From Daphnia carinata (lineage: Eukaryota > Arthropoda > Branchiopoda > Diplostraca > Daphniidae): a DNA stretch of 64,000 nucleotides. The stretch spans positions 2,666,001 to 2,730,000 of the forward strand of contig NC_081335.1 of assembly GCF_022539665.2 (NCBI RefSeq), read 5' to 3'. Below the pieces are notes generated by a model. It did not search any database. It saw only the letters and a list, made by a program, of their open reading frames with translations, and was not told the DNA's origin. Positions 1 through 8,878 of this stretch are shown in pieces (position 1 is the first letter of the stretch; every line of letters begins with the position of its first letter). Made by a program: the position numbers and the translations under genes.

Positions 1-1522
1 AAACAACACCGTTAAACATATCAACTGTTGATCATGTAACTTACATGACTCATAGATTCAACTTCTGGTGGAAGCTTGGGGAAGGACATAGAAATTGCAG
101 ATTAACATCATTGTATAAGGCTCTTGAATGATAAACTAGCACCTGTACAATGTTGCATTGTTGATAGTTGTGTTCCCAGTACATGAAAATCCTTTCCTTT
201 TGGATAAAATTTTTTTTGGTAGATTAGACCTGGTTGGCAAAAAGGAGGAGAAATTCTTCGTCATAAATTCAAAATTATTTGAAGAAAAATCCTTTCATAC
301 CTAAAGAGTCCATGTATGATGTTCATCGCTGCAATGCCAACGAAACGAAACATCTTTAGAGCCATTTAAGTACCCAGCTTCACCAACACTCTGAACGTAA
401 AGGACAAGTTGTTCTTTAGCAAGAGAAGCAGAATTATTTGAGGCTTCTAGCTATGACAGAACTATAAAGGATTGTTGTTACACAGGATTCATTCACACAA
501 GATGGTACTTCTCATTAGACAATTTGCATACTCTATTACTTTACCTCATACCTTAATGGTAATGCACTTTCAGTGTTTTTCAACTGTAGGCTCACTCTTC
601 CATCCTGTAACACTTCGAGACTTGACTTGATCCCCCACTAAAATTCTGCGAATGCAAAATAATAGCATTAAAAATACTCTTTTGATGGACAAAAAACCGA
701 AAAGTACCTAATTCATGTTTTATGTTGAACTCGTGCCATTTCTGGGTTCCCGTACCACACCCATTTTCAGCCCAAATACGGTCCCACAATTGTTCACTTC
801 CTTCGCTGCATGGACTTATTACTAACAATTCTTTTAGTGCAGCACTAACAGAATTTAACTTTAACACACTGTCAGGTGGTAGACTGAATAACTAAACAAT
901 AAATAATTGTTTGTTAAAATTCTATACTTATTTTGAATTCTTATTTGAAAAGTTTAGGGACCTGACTGTGTTCGCCTAATGCCAATTCATCCTGATGTTC
1001 AGTTAGGGATGAGTTTGGAAAAACCTCCTTCACTGTTTGGAAACTGTTCCGTTCCAATTTGTTCTTTTCCCCTACCTGAGCTTGTAGACTCAAAATTTGA
1101 GCTACAAAACACAAATGAATAAAAGCAAATAAATAGAATCATTACGTATTAGGCCTTACCATCCTTAGCATTGCTGTTATCTAATATTTTGTGTTGTTCC
1201 AAGAATTGGGCCTGCAGCTTCATAATTTGATCTAATAAACAATAATTAATTATTGAAAACCAATATAATAATCTTTATACTTACCATCCTTTTGTTGTAT
1301 TATCTTATCCATTTTTCAATTGTTCCTCCAGCCACGAGTTTTTCTCCAGCCACGCGTTTTTCTCCAGCCACGCTACTCAATTAACTGCTAATGGTATACA
1401 ATTAACTCAAATTGCTTACATGCCTGTAATAACGAAACCGACTGGTAGATGGCTACGGGTAGAAAAAAGAGAAAAAAGTGTGATTTTTTTTTTTTTTTTT
1501 TTTCATGTAAAACGGATTGCCA
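1..1522 (+). mobile_element. Right arm of a first palindromic element copy, cut by the window start
   Basis: The sequence from position 1 onward is a direct repeat of 5041-6557 at an offset of about 5,040 bases, roughly 93-95% identical by eye with small indels. It ends in the same terminus, CGGATTGCCA followed by TA. The same sequence is present inverted in 1551-3060. It is therefore the right arm of a copy whose remainder lies left of the window. On the minus strand it holds the same interrupted coding remnant as the other arms. I do not recognise the family. Confidence 0.8.
592..1320 (-). pseudogene. Degraded coding remnant in the truncated first copy
   Basis: The minus-strand frame at 592-867 (91 codons) carries the same peptide order as the other arms, including SAALKELLVISPCSEGSEQL and WHEFNIKHELGTFRFF. 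The coiled-coil-like exons lie at about 1078-1110 and 1183-1235, again with donor- and acceptor-like borders. This frame is open where the left-arm copy has a stop, so the three copies have decayed independently. Confidence 0.45.
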
Positions 1523-1756
1523 TATAAAAAACGTTTTTGAAAACCAATTATGGCAATCCGTTTTACATAAAAAAAAAAAAAATTGCGGAAAAAAAAAAAA
1601 AAATCGCACTTTTTTCTCTTTTTTCTACCCGTAGCCATCTATCAGTCGGTTTCGTTATTACAGGCATGTAAGCAATTTCAGTTAATTGTATCCCATTAGC
1701 AGTTAATTGAGTAGCGTGGCTGGAGAACAACGCGTGGCTGGAGGATCAATTGAAAA

Positions 1757-3150
1757 ATGGATAAGAAAATAAAACAAAAAAATGGTAAGTATAAACATTA
1801 TTATATTGGTTTTCAATTATTAATTATTGTTTATTAGATCAAATTATGAAGCTGCAGGCCCAATTATTGGAACAACACAAAAAAATAAATAACAGCAAAG
1901 CTAAGGATGGTAAGGCCTAATATGTAATGATTCTATTTATTTGCTTTTATTCATTTGTGTTTTGTAGCTCAAATTTTGAGTCTACATGCTCAGTTATTGG
2001 AAAATAAAAAAATTAGAATGGGACACTTTCCAAACAGTGAAGGAGGTTTTTCCAAACTCATCCCTAACTGAATGTGAGCATGAGTTGGTGTTAGGCGAAC
2101 ACAGTCAGGTACCTAAACTTTTCAAATAAGAATTCAAAATAAGTATAGAATTTTAACAAACAATTATTTATTGTTAAGTTATTCAGTCTACCACCTGACA
2201 GTGTGTTAAAGTTAAATTCTGTTAGTGCTGCACTAAAAGAATTGTTAGTAATAAGTCCATGCAGCGAAGGAAGTGAACAATTGTGGGACCTTATTTGGGC
2301 TGAAAATGGGTGTGGTACGGAAACCCAGAAATAGCACGTGTTCAACATAAAACATGAATTAGGTACTTTTCAGTTTTTTGTCTATCGAAAAAGTATTTTT
2401 AATGCTATTATTTTGCATTCACAGAATTTTAGTGGGGGATCAAGTCAAGTCTGGAAGTGTTACAGGATGGAAGAGTGAGCCTACAGTTGAAAAACACTGA
2501 AAGTGCATTACCATTAAGGTATGAGGTAAAGTAATAGAGTATGCACATTGTCTAATGAGAAGTACCATCTTGTGTGAATGAATCCTGTATAACAGCAATC
2601 CTTTATAGTTCTGTCACACCTAGAAGCCTCAAATAATTCTGCTTCTCTTGCTAAAGAACAACTTGTCCTTTACATTCAGAGTGTTGGTGAAGCTGGGTAC
2701 TTAAATGGCCCTAAAGATGTCGTTGGCATTGCAGCGATGAACATCATACATGGACTTTTTAGGTATGAAAGGAATTTTCTTGAAAATTTTTTGAATTTAT
2801 GACAAAGCATTTCTCCTGCTTTTTGCCAACCATGTCTAATCTACCAAAAAAAATTTATCCAATAGGAAAGGATTTTCAGCATCCTGGGAACACAACTATC
2901 AACAATGCAACATTCTACAGGTGCTAGTTTATCATTCAAGAGCCTTATACAATGAAGTTAATCTGCAATTTGTATGTCCTTTCCCAAGCTTCCACCAGAA
3001 GTTGAATCTATGAGTCATGTAAGTTCCATGATCAACAATTGATGTGTTTAACGGTGTTGTTTTTCTTTTCTCAATATAGGTTAATAGTAACATTGGATCT
3101 GAAAAGATTCTTGGTTGGGGCAAGACACTGAATAAATTGTATTGATTGGA
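1757..3150 (+). pseudogene. Degraded intron-containing coding remnant in the left arm
   Basis: Reading inward from the terminus there is a short start exon (ATG near 1757, donor GTAAGT near 1774). An exon near 1837-1908 encodes a Leu/Gln-rich, coiled-coil-like stretch, and another near 1967-2100 repeats that character. A longer frame at about 2188-2480 contains SAALKELLVISPCSEGSEQL and FFVYRKSIFNAI, and a further piece near 2600-2770 reads KEQLVLYIQSVGEAGYLNGP. Several introns keep plausible polypyrimidine-AG ends, for example near 3079. In-frame stops such as the one after 2328 break it. The family is not recognised; a transposase or a captured host gene are both possible. Confidence 0.5.
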
Positions 3151-3305
3151 TGGATGACATGACATTGCTATACTTAATTCGGATTCCCCAGACGGTATTT
3201 GATATTAAAAAAATTGAAGTGCATATCTGGGCTCCCTTCTTTTCTGAAGCCCCGTTTCCCCTTGACTCATAATAAGCCCGTAGGGGTCATGCCCCTACTG
3301 TACGG

Positions 3306-3316
3306 TATATATAAAA
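3306..3316 (+). promoter_or_regulatory. TATA-like box inside the element arm
   Basis: A TATATAAAAAC string lies about 110 bases before the structured GC-rich block. It has a mirror copy near 4787-4797 on the minus strand. It may be a promoter for a transcript through the GC-rich block, but a chance AT-rich match is quite possible. Confidence 0.25.
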
Positions 3317-3418
3317 ACAACATATACCGAGGTTTGGAGGGCTCTGGCCGGAAAGGGGACGTGGGGTGCCGCTTCGTCCGATGATGTGTTCACGGAGGGT
3401 GACGTGGCTGCCCACAAA

Positions 3419-3590
3419 TCCGAACTAAAGGTTAATCGCTCCTGTAAAAATGTTCCAAATCTTCAGCTCTTCTTCCGGCTTCTCTTAGCCAATCACCGGG
3501 TAATCTCCCCGGTGGGTCAACAAGGCAGTGTCTCCCCCTGCCTGGGTTGACGGCAACTTTTGAAAGGGCTATTGTGCCTTTTTAAAGTTG
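3419..3590 (+). ncRNA. Candidate structured small RNA with Sm-like site (snRNA or spliced-leader-like)
   Basis: Two strong stems are visible: CACCGGG (3494-3500) pairs with CCCGGTG (3508-3514). A nested stem follows, GTCAAC/GTTGAC (3516-3521 with 3546-3551) enclosing AGGCAG/CTGCCT (3523-3528 with 3538-3543). Directly after it is AACTTTTGA (3555-3563), close to the Sm-binding consensus. Upstream, CGCTCCTGTAAAAATG contains a donor-like GTAAAA, as a spliced leader would. It does not match U1, U2, U4, U5, U11 or U12 as I know them. The strand and the RNA identity are inference. Confidence 0.3.
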
Positions 3591-3803
3591 CAAAAATAAT
3601 TGTAATGTGCAGAGAATTGTCAATAAAATTTTTTTTATAAAATATTTTTTGCAAAATTCGTTTCTTTCATTGTCTGTGTTAGCTTTGTTCACACATTGCA
3701 TTTATCAATTTTTTTTTTGGCTTTGCTTTATTGGTTTTTGTCACATTTGATGGTAAGTTGACGGGTATTGGTTTATCGTTTATCTGTAAGCATTCTATTA
3801 TTA

Positions 3804-3869
3804 TCCAGGGATCGAACCCTGGATGTTCGGCATACCTCGCCGATGCTCTACCAATGAGCCACGAATCAT
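3804..3869 (-). tRNA. tRNA-like sequence, degenerate
   Basis: The minus strand reads GGCTCATTGGTAGAGC (D arm/A box). A TCGGC/GCCGA anticodon stem follows, then CCAGGGTTCGATCCCTGG (T arm/B box). The T loop is one base short, position 33 is A rather than U, and the acceptor ends do not pair. It is therefore a tRNA pseudogene or tRNA-derived element, not a confident functional gene. A GGU (Thr-type) anticodon would be read if the frame is right. Confidence 0.45.
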
Positions 3870-3985
3870 ATGATTTTAAGTTGGCTTTTTTTTCTAGTCA
3901 CTTGTGGACTTGCATTTACACTTAGAATAAAACTGAAATGCAATTCTGCAATATACTCTTCTATGTTATTCTACTTCATTATTAC

Positions 3986-4062
3986 ACATCTACTGAGGTT
4001 TGAACCCAGGGTAACACGTATCGCAGATAAAAGCTCTACCACAGAGCTAAGAACCTTATGGA
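3986..4062 (-). tRNA. tRNA-like sequence, degenerate
   Basis: The minus strand has TAGCTCTGTGGTAGAGC (D arm) and CTGGGTTCAAACCTCAG, a well-formed T arm with a canonical B box. The anticodon stem is weak and the acceptor ends do not pair, so no anticodon is assigned with confidence. Confidence 0.4.
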
Positions 4063-4154
4063 AGAAATAGAAAGATAAACATATACTTGTGAAAGACTGC
4101 ATAAACATCCTAGACGATAACATATGATATGCGATAATAAAATATTTAGATATA

Positions 4155-4222
4155 TCTCGTGGCTCAATGTTAGAGCATCGGCGTTGCACGTTGAATGTCT
4201 GGGGATCGGTTCCCATACGAGT
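4155..4222 (+). tRNA. tRNA-like sequence, Ala-type anticodon possible
   Basis: The plus strand has GGCTCAATGTTAGAGC (D arm), an anticodon stem TCGGC/GTTGA with loop GTTGCAC (U33 present, anticodon UGC), and a T-arm-like GGGATCGGTTCCC. CTCGT and ACGAG at the two ends can pair, though in a shifted register. This is the most tRNA-like of the three but still imperfect. Confidence 0.4.
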
Positions 4223-4519
4223 AAAACAAAATACAAAATTACTTCATAAAATATCCAGATTGTTCCTTGAATCTAAGTTGAAGAATTCAAAGAGTGTAAT
4301 AAATAATACTTACAGATAAACGATAAACCAATGGAAACAATGCTTACCATCAAAGGTGACAAAAACAATAAAGGTGAATTAAGCAAGCTAAATATAAAAA
4401 GTGTAACGTGTGGACACAGCGAATACAGACAATGAAAGAAACGAATTTTGCAAAAAATATTTTATAAAAAAAATTTTATTGACAATTCTCTGCACATTAC
4501 AATTATTTTTGCAACTTTA

Positions 4520-4682
4520 AAAAGGCACAATATCCCTTTCAAAAGTTGCCGTCAACCCAGGCAGGGGGAGACACTGCCTTGTTGACCCACCGGGGAGATT
4601 ACCCGGTGATTGGCTAAGAGAAGCCGGAAGAAGAGCTGAAGATTTGGAACATTTTTACAGGAGCGATTAACCTTTAGTTCGG
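4520..4682 (-). ncRNA. Mirror copy of the candidate structured small RNA
   Basis: This is the reverse complement of the block at 3419-3590, with both stems and the Sm-like AACTTTTGA retained. Only one or two differences are visible, for example in the tract just after the Sm-like site. Conservation may simply reflect the near identity of the inner arms rather than selection. Confidence 0.3.
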
Positions 4683-4949
4683 ATTTGTGGGCAGCCACGT
4701 CACCCTCCGTGAACACATCATCGGACGAAGCGGCACCCCACGTCCCCTTTCCGGCCAGAGCCCTCCAAACCTCGGTATATGTTGTTTTTATATATACCGT
4801 ACAGTAGGGGCATGACCCCCTACGGGCTTATTATGAGTCAAGGGGAAACGGGGCTTCAGAAAAGAAGGGAGCCCAGATATGCACTTCAATTTTTTTAATA
4901 TCAAATACCGTCTGGGGAATCCGAATTAAGTATAGCAATGTCATGTCAT

Positions 4950-6350
4950 CCATCCAATCAATACAATTTATTCAGTGTCTTGCCCCAACCAAGAATCTTT
5001 TCAGATCCAATGTTACTATTAACCTATATTGAGAAAAGAAAAACAACACCGTTAAACACATCAATTGTTGATCATGGAACTTACATGACTCATAGATTCA
5101 ACTTCTGGTGGAAGCTTGGGAAAGGACATACAAATTGCAGATTAACTTCATTGTATAAGGCTCTTGAATGATAAACTAGCACCTGTAGAATGTTGCATTG
5201 TTGATAGTTGTGTTCCCAGTACATGAAAATCCTTTCCTATTGGATAAAATTTTTTTTGGTAGATAAGACCTGGTTGGCAAAAAGGAGGAGAAATTCTTCG
5301 TCATAAATTCAAAATTATTTGAAGAAAAATCCTTTCATACCTAAAGAGTCCATGTATGATGTTCATCTCTGCAATAGCAGCAAAATTAAAACATCTTTAG
5401 GGCCATTTAAGTACCCAGTTTCCCCAACACTCTGAACGTAAAGGACAAGTTGTTCTTTAGACAGAGAAGCAGAATTATTTGAGGCTTCTAGCTGTGACAG
5501 AACTATAAAGGATTGCTGTTGTACTGGATTCATTAACACAAGATGGTACTTCTCATTAGGCAATTTGCATTACTCTATTAATTTACCTCACACCTTACGG
5601 TAATGCATTCTCAGTGTTTTTTCATCTGTAGGCTCACTCTTCCATCCTGTAACACTTCCAGACTTGATTTGATCCCCAGTTAAAATCTGTGAATGCAAAA
5701 TAATAGCATTAAAAATACTTTTTCGATAGACAAAAAACCGTAAAGTACCTAATCCATGTTTCATGTTGAACTCGTGCCATTTCTGGGTTTCTGTACCACA
5801 CCCATTTTTGGCCCAAATACGTTCCCACAATTATTCAGTTCCTTCACTGCATGAGCTTATTACTAACAATTCCTTTAGTGCAGCACTAACAGAATTTAAA
5901 TTTAACACACTGTCATGTGGTGGACTGAATAACTAAGCAATAAATAACTGTTTTTTAAAATTCTATACTTATTTTAAATTCTTATTTGAAAACTTTAGGT
6001 ACCTGGCTGTGTTCGCCTAATGCCAACTCATCCTCACGTTCAGTTACAGATGAGTTTTGAAAAACCTCCTTCACTGTTTGGAAACTGTTCCGTTCCAATT
6101 TGTTCTTTTCCCCTAGCTGAGCTTGAAGACTCAAAATTTGAGCTACAAAACACGAATGAATAAAAGCAAATGAATAGAATCATTACGTGTTAGGCCTACG
6201 ATCCTTAGCTTTGTTATCTAATATTTTGTGTTGTTCCAATAACTGGGCCTGCAGCTTCATAATTTGATCTAATAAACAATAATTAATAATTGAAAACCAA
6301 TATAATAATGTTTATACTTACCATTTTTTTGTTTTATTATCTTATCCATT
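4950..6350 (-). pseudogene. Degraded coding remnant in the right arm (mirror copy)
   Basis: This is the minus-strand mirror of the remnant in the left arm. It keeps longer open pieces: about 80 codons at 5588-5830, containing the motif CGTETQKWHEFNMKHGLGT, and about 66 codons at 5363-5563, containing SKEQLVLYVQSVGETGYLNG. The same peptide order in three arms suggests a once-real spliced gene. Stops and frame breaks between the pieces mean that no full product can be written. Family unknown. Confidence 0.5.
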
Positions 6351-6559
6351 TTTCAATTGTTCCTCCAGCCACGCGTTGTTCTCCAGCCACGCTACTCAAT
6401 TAACTGCTAATGGGATACAATTAACTCAAATTGCTTACATGCCTGTAATAACGAAACCGACTGATAGATGGCTACGGGTAGAAAAAAGAGAAAAAAGTGC
6501 GATTTTTTTTTTTTTTTCCGCCATTTTTTTTTTTTTTTCATGTAAAACGGATTGCCATA

Positions 6560-7701
6560 TGCCTTAGCGGCTTGGTTTTCAAAAACGTTTTTTAAATCAA
6601 ATTTCCGATCAGACTTACCGTCATCGCGATCAAAAATTGTTCGATCTTTCCGCCATCTAGCGACAAGTCCATCAAGCTCAAGCCAGCCTGCTTTTCAGTT
6701 TAAACTTCAAGATTGGACCTTGTTTGACATGTTTAATTTTTTGTAAAAACTTTTAATTTTGGTTCATAGATGGCGGTCTTTGAGCTTCTCGCTCATGGAC
6801 CAAAAGCTCACGCTCAAGCTCGCGTTTTTTAAAAAGAGCGCGCTCAAGCTCACCAAATGAGTGAGCGCGCTCACGAAAAGCTCAAACTCACGCGAAGCTC
6901 GTTTCAACTCTGATCGAAACCATGTATTTAAAGCGAAATCTAAAATTTTGCCAAAATTGAAAAAGTAGGCAGGCTATAGCCTTCCCACTTTTGTCAAAAT
7001 CGGAAAAAATCGAAATCTCTCTAAATGCGACGAAAATCCTAGAGCATAACCCAATTTTAACGCTGATTCAGAAAAAGCGCTTTGTTTTTTTGTTAAGTAA
7101 GCCGTTTTTGAAATATTCGTCATGTAAAGATAAAGTCGGGCCTATTTTGCAGGTAAAAATTTTAAGCCCGACTGACAAAATAAGTCCACTTGTATTTTGA
7201 CACTTCTTTTGCGCCGTAGCGTACTGGCGCTAGCGTTGACAATTGGGTGTGAGAGAAATTTTAAACCCGATAAAATAAGCCCAACTATTGTTTTAAAAAA
7301 TAATATCGTTAAATTTCGATGCCTGTGTATAATTTAGATTAAATTTAACAAGGATCACGAAAAGTAACTTTGTCTTTTGGTATAATTTATGGTTTTGGGT
7401 TATCTTAAATATAAAAGTAAAAAATAAATAGTAATTACATTAAGAATTGTACCCAAGTCCAATAGAACTAGAACTTCTAAGTAAAAATTCTAAAATTCTA
7501 AATGTTTCTGTTCAGAGTTAACGGACTGCATCATACTTTATATTGATTAACGATACACAAAAGTCGAAAATGTTTCAGTTTAGAGTTAACGGACTCTGCA
7601 CCAGACGTGGTATTCATTATTGATACATTGCAATAGGTAGGTGAAATGTTGTCAACTTCGTCTATTACTGATCGTAAATCTTGAAGCAGGTGAAGCAATG
7701 A
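6560..7701. other. Intergenic stretch with a GAGC-rich repeat and a short tandem duplication
   Basis: No gene is seen. Around 6770-6915 there are repeated AGCTC/GAGC words and a hairpin with 11-bp arms (GAGCGCGCTCA at 6836-6846, TGAGCGCGCTC at 6862-6872). At about 7499-7635 a unit of roughly 68 bases occurs twice imperfectly, each copy containing AGAGTTAACGGACT. The open frame at 6991-7200 has no recognisable motif. Confidence 0.5.
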
Positions 7702-8144
7702 CTATCTGCGATTGACTTTGGCACTAGCTGCAGCAGCAGCTCCAACGAATGTTCTCTGCAACCTTGTCTTTTGTCTTTCTCTAAATTCACCGACAATTTC
7801 TTCTGACAGTTCTGCAACAGTTTTCATTGTTTCAGCAGGGTACCTGACACAATCAACATTGGAATAGAATTACGTTTTTATGCTGACTTTGTAAAGGAAG
7901 GATTACTTTGTTCCTAAAAATTCGATGTTAACGAGAACCTGTGCGAGACAGACAACTCGGTCTTCGGGAAAAAGGTGTTTGTGAGTTTCCATGAACTTTT
8001 TTTTCAGTTCCCATTGCTCGTCCGGCTCAAAGTTGTTCCTGTTCCAATTAGAATCAATTCAACAAACATTAATAACGTACTGTCGACAAAAACTATCCAT
8101 CTGGAAGCTAACCTATACTTTTCCACATCCCAGTCACCCTCCAT
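7702..8144 (-). CDS. Small XTBD (XRN2-binding) domain protein, CDKN2AIPNL-like
   Basis: Three exons on the minus strand, 8113-8144, 7907-8038 and 7702-7843, join in phase to 101 residues. The peptide runs [20 protein letters not shown], then [34 protein letters not shown] and a basic tail ending KVNRR. The spacing of the conserved Trp, Phe, Leu-Ala, Asn and Gly-x-x-Tyr-Pro residues is that of the XTBD domain. This domain binds the nuclear 5'-3' exonuclease XRN2 and is found in CDKN2AIPNL and NKRF. The length fits the small single-domain form (about 100-120 residues). A nuclear or nucleolar RNA-processing role follows from the family. The gene is divergent from the secreted WAP-like gene. The family call was made by eye, not by search. 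Confidence 0.82.
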
Positions 8145-8817
8145 GATTTGTTTTAGGCCTTCAGAAAGTTACTTTTTTAAAAATACAACAAAACCGCACC
8201 GAAGTTCGTTGAAGGCGTCAAAACTTGTCTGTTGAGAGTTGATACTGAAAAGTATGGTCTGCTAAGAAAAAGCCAAGGTCTTAGCTAATCAGCATGACCT
8301 GTACGCTGGTTAAAGGAATCTGGCAATTATGCTGATTCACCGTTTTCCCACTGGGTCGCGCCCAAGTGAAAGGCGATGATGAATCAGTAAGACAAAGCGT
8401 CATTATTGGTAACAAAACCATCAAAGTAACAAAAAGTACGTCGAAGAATGGAAAATCCAAAGTTACTTGGTATGACCTTTACCTAAATGAAAAAAAGAAA
8501 AAGAAAAATAGGCTCTAGCAGCATCTCGTCATCAACCTTGACCGCTATCCGTAAAGAAAAGAAAAAAAACCCAAAACTTTCACTTTTTTCACGGAACTTA
8601 TGTTTCTTGAAATAAAAATTCTTTGGAAAGAAAGCGATAGAATCCATAAGCTAAAGTCACCGGAAGAGTTTTCACCTTGACTTTTGTAATAAAATGTCTG
8701 CACGCGTCACAGAAACTGACCAATGGGCGTAGTAGGCGGATAAAGCGGGATATCCTGACCTCAAAATGGAAGTGATACTTCGACAACTAATTTATGTTTA
8801 CCTCTAGGCGGATAGAG

Positions 8818-8856
8818 TATAAAAGCGGATGACGGTTACAGACAAACCAGTCAGTT
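8818..8856 (+). promoter_or_regulatory. Core promoter: TATA box and TCAGT initiator
   Basis: TATAAAAG at 8818-8825 is followed about 32 bases later by TCAGTT (about 8850-8855), an arthropod initiator. The ATG of the next gene is 25-30 bases further on. The spacing is textbook for a focused arthropod promoter. Confidence 0.75.
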
Positions 8857-8878
8857 TAACACGGTCATTCCCAATAGA

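Larger units (their letters stand above)
1551..3800 (-). repeat. Left arm of the palindromic element
   Basis: This is the reverse complement of 4300-6557. Its outer part (1551-3060) is also the reverse complement of 1-1522. Poly-A/poly-T tracts of 13-22 bases lie just inside the terminus. The inner part (about 3225-3600) is conspicuously GC-rich compared with the AT-rich outer part. Confidence 0.85.
1551..6557. mobile_element. Palindromic (long inverted repeat) element, complete copy of about 5 kb
   Basis: Arms 1551 to about 3800 and about 4300 to 6557 are reverse complements around a centre near 4052. The inner arms are almost identical: the same 77-codon frame is intact at 2932-3165 (minus) and 4938-5171 (plus). 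The ends are TGGCAATCCGTTTTACAT and its complement, each next to a TA dinucleotide (1549-1550 and 6558-6559), which fits a TA target duplication as in Tc1/mariner-type elements. The core (3800-4300) is unique and holds tRNA-like sequences. It could be a foldback-type DNA transposon, or an inverted duplication of a shorter element plus cargo. No transposase motif was recognised. Confidence 0.75.
4300..6557 (+). repeat. Right arm of the palindromic element
   Basis: This is the reverse complement of the left arm. The segment 4440-4925 mirrors 3180-3660 and the segment 5041-6557 mirrors 1551-3060. Small indels, for example in the poly-T tracts near 6505-6540, separate it from the other arms. Confidence 0.85.

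Noticed and set aside
1480-1600. Poly-A/poly-T tracts at the element ends as retroposon tails
   Set aside because: They occur on both arms in mirror orientation and lie inside the terminal repeat, which does not fit a one-sided 3' tail.
2932-3165. Intact 77-codon frame in the element arms (minus 2932-3165, plus 4938-5171) as a real gene
   Set aside because: It runs antisense to the inferred spliced remnant and crosses an intron-like acceptor. Its identity in both copies is explained by the near identity of the inner arms.
3800-3870. Functional nuclear tRNA-Thr gene
   Set aside because: The acceptor ends do not pair, the T loop is one base short and position 33 is not U, so only a tRNA-like label is justified.
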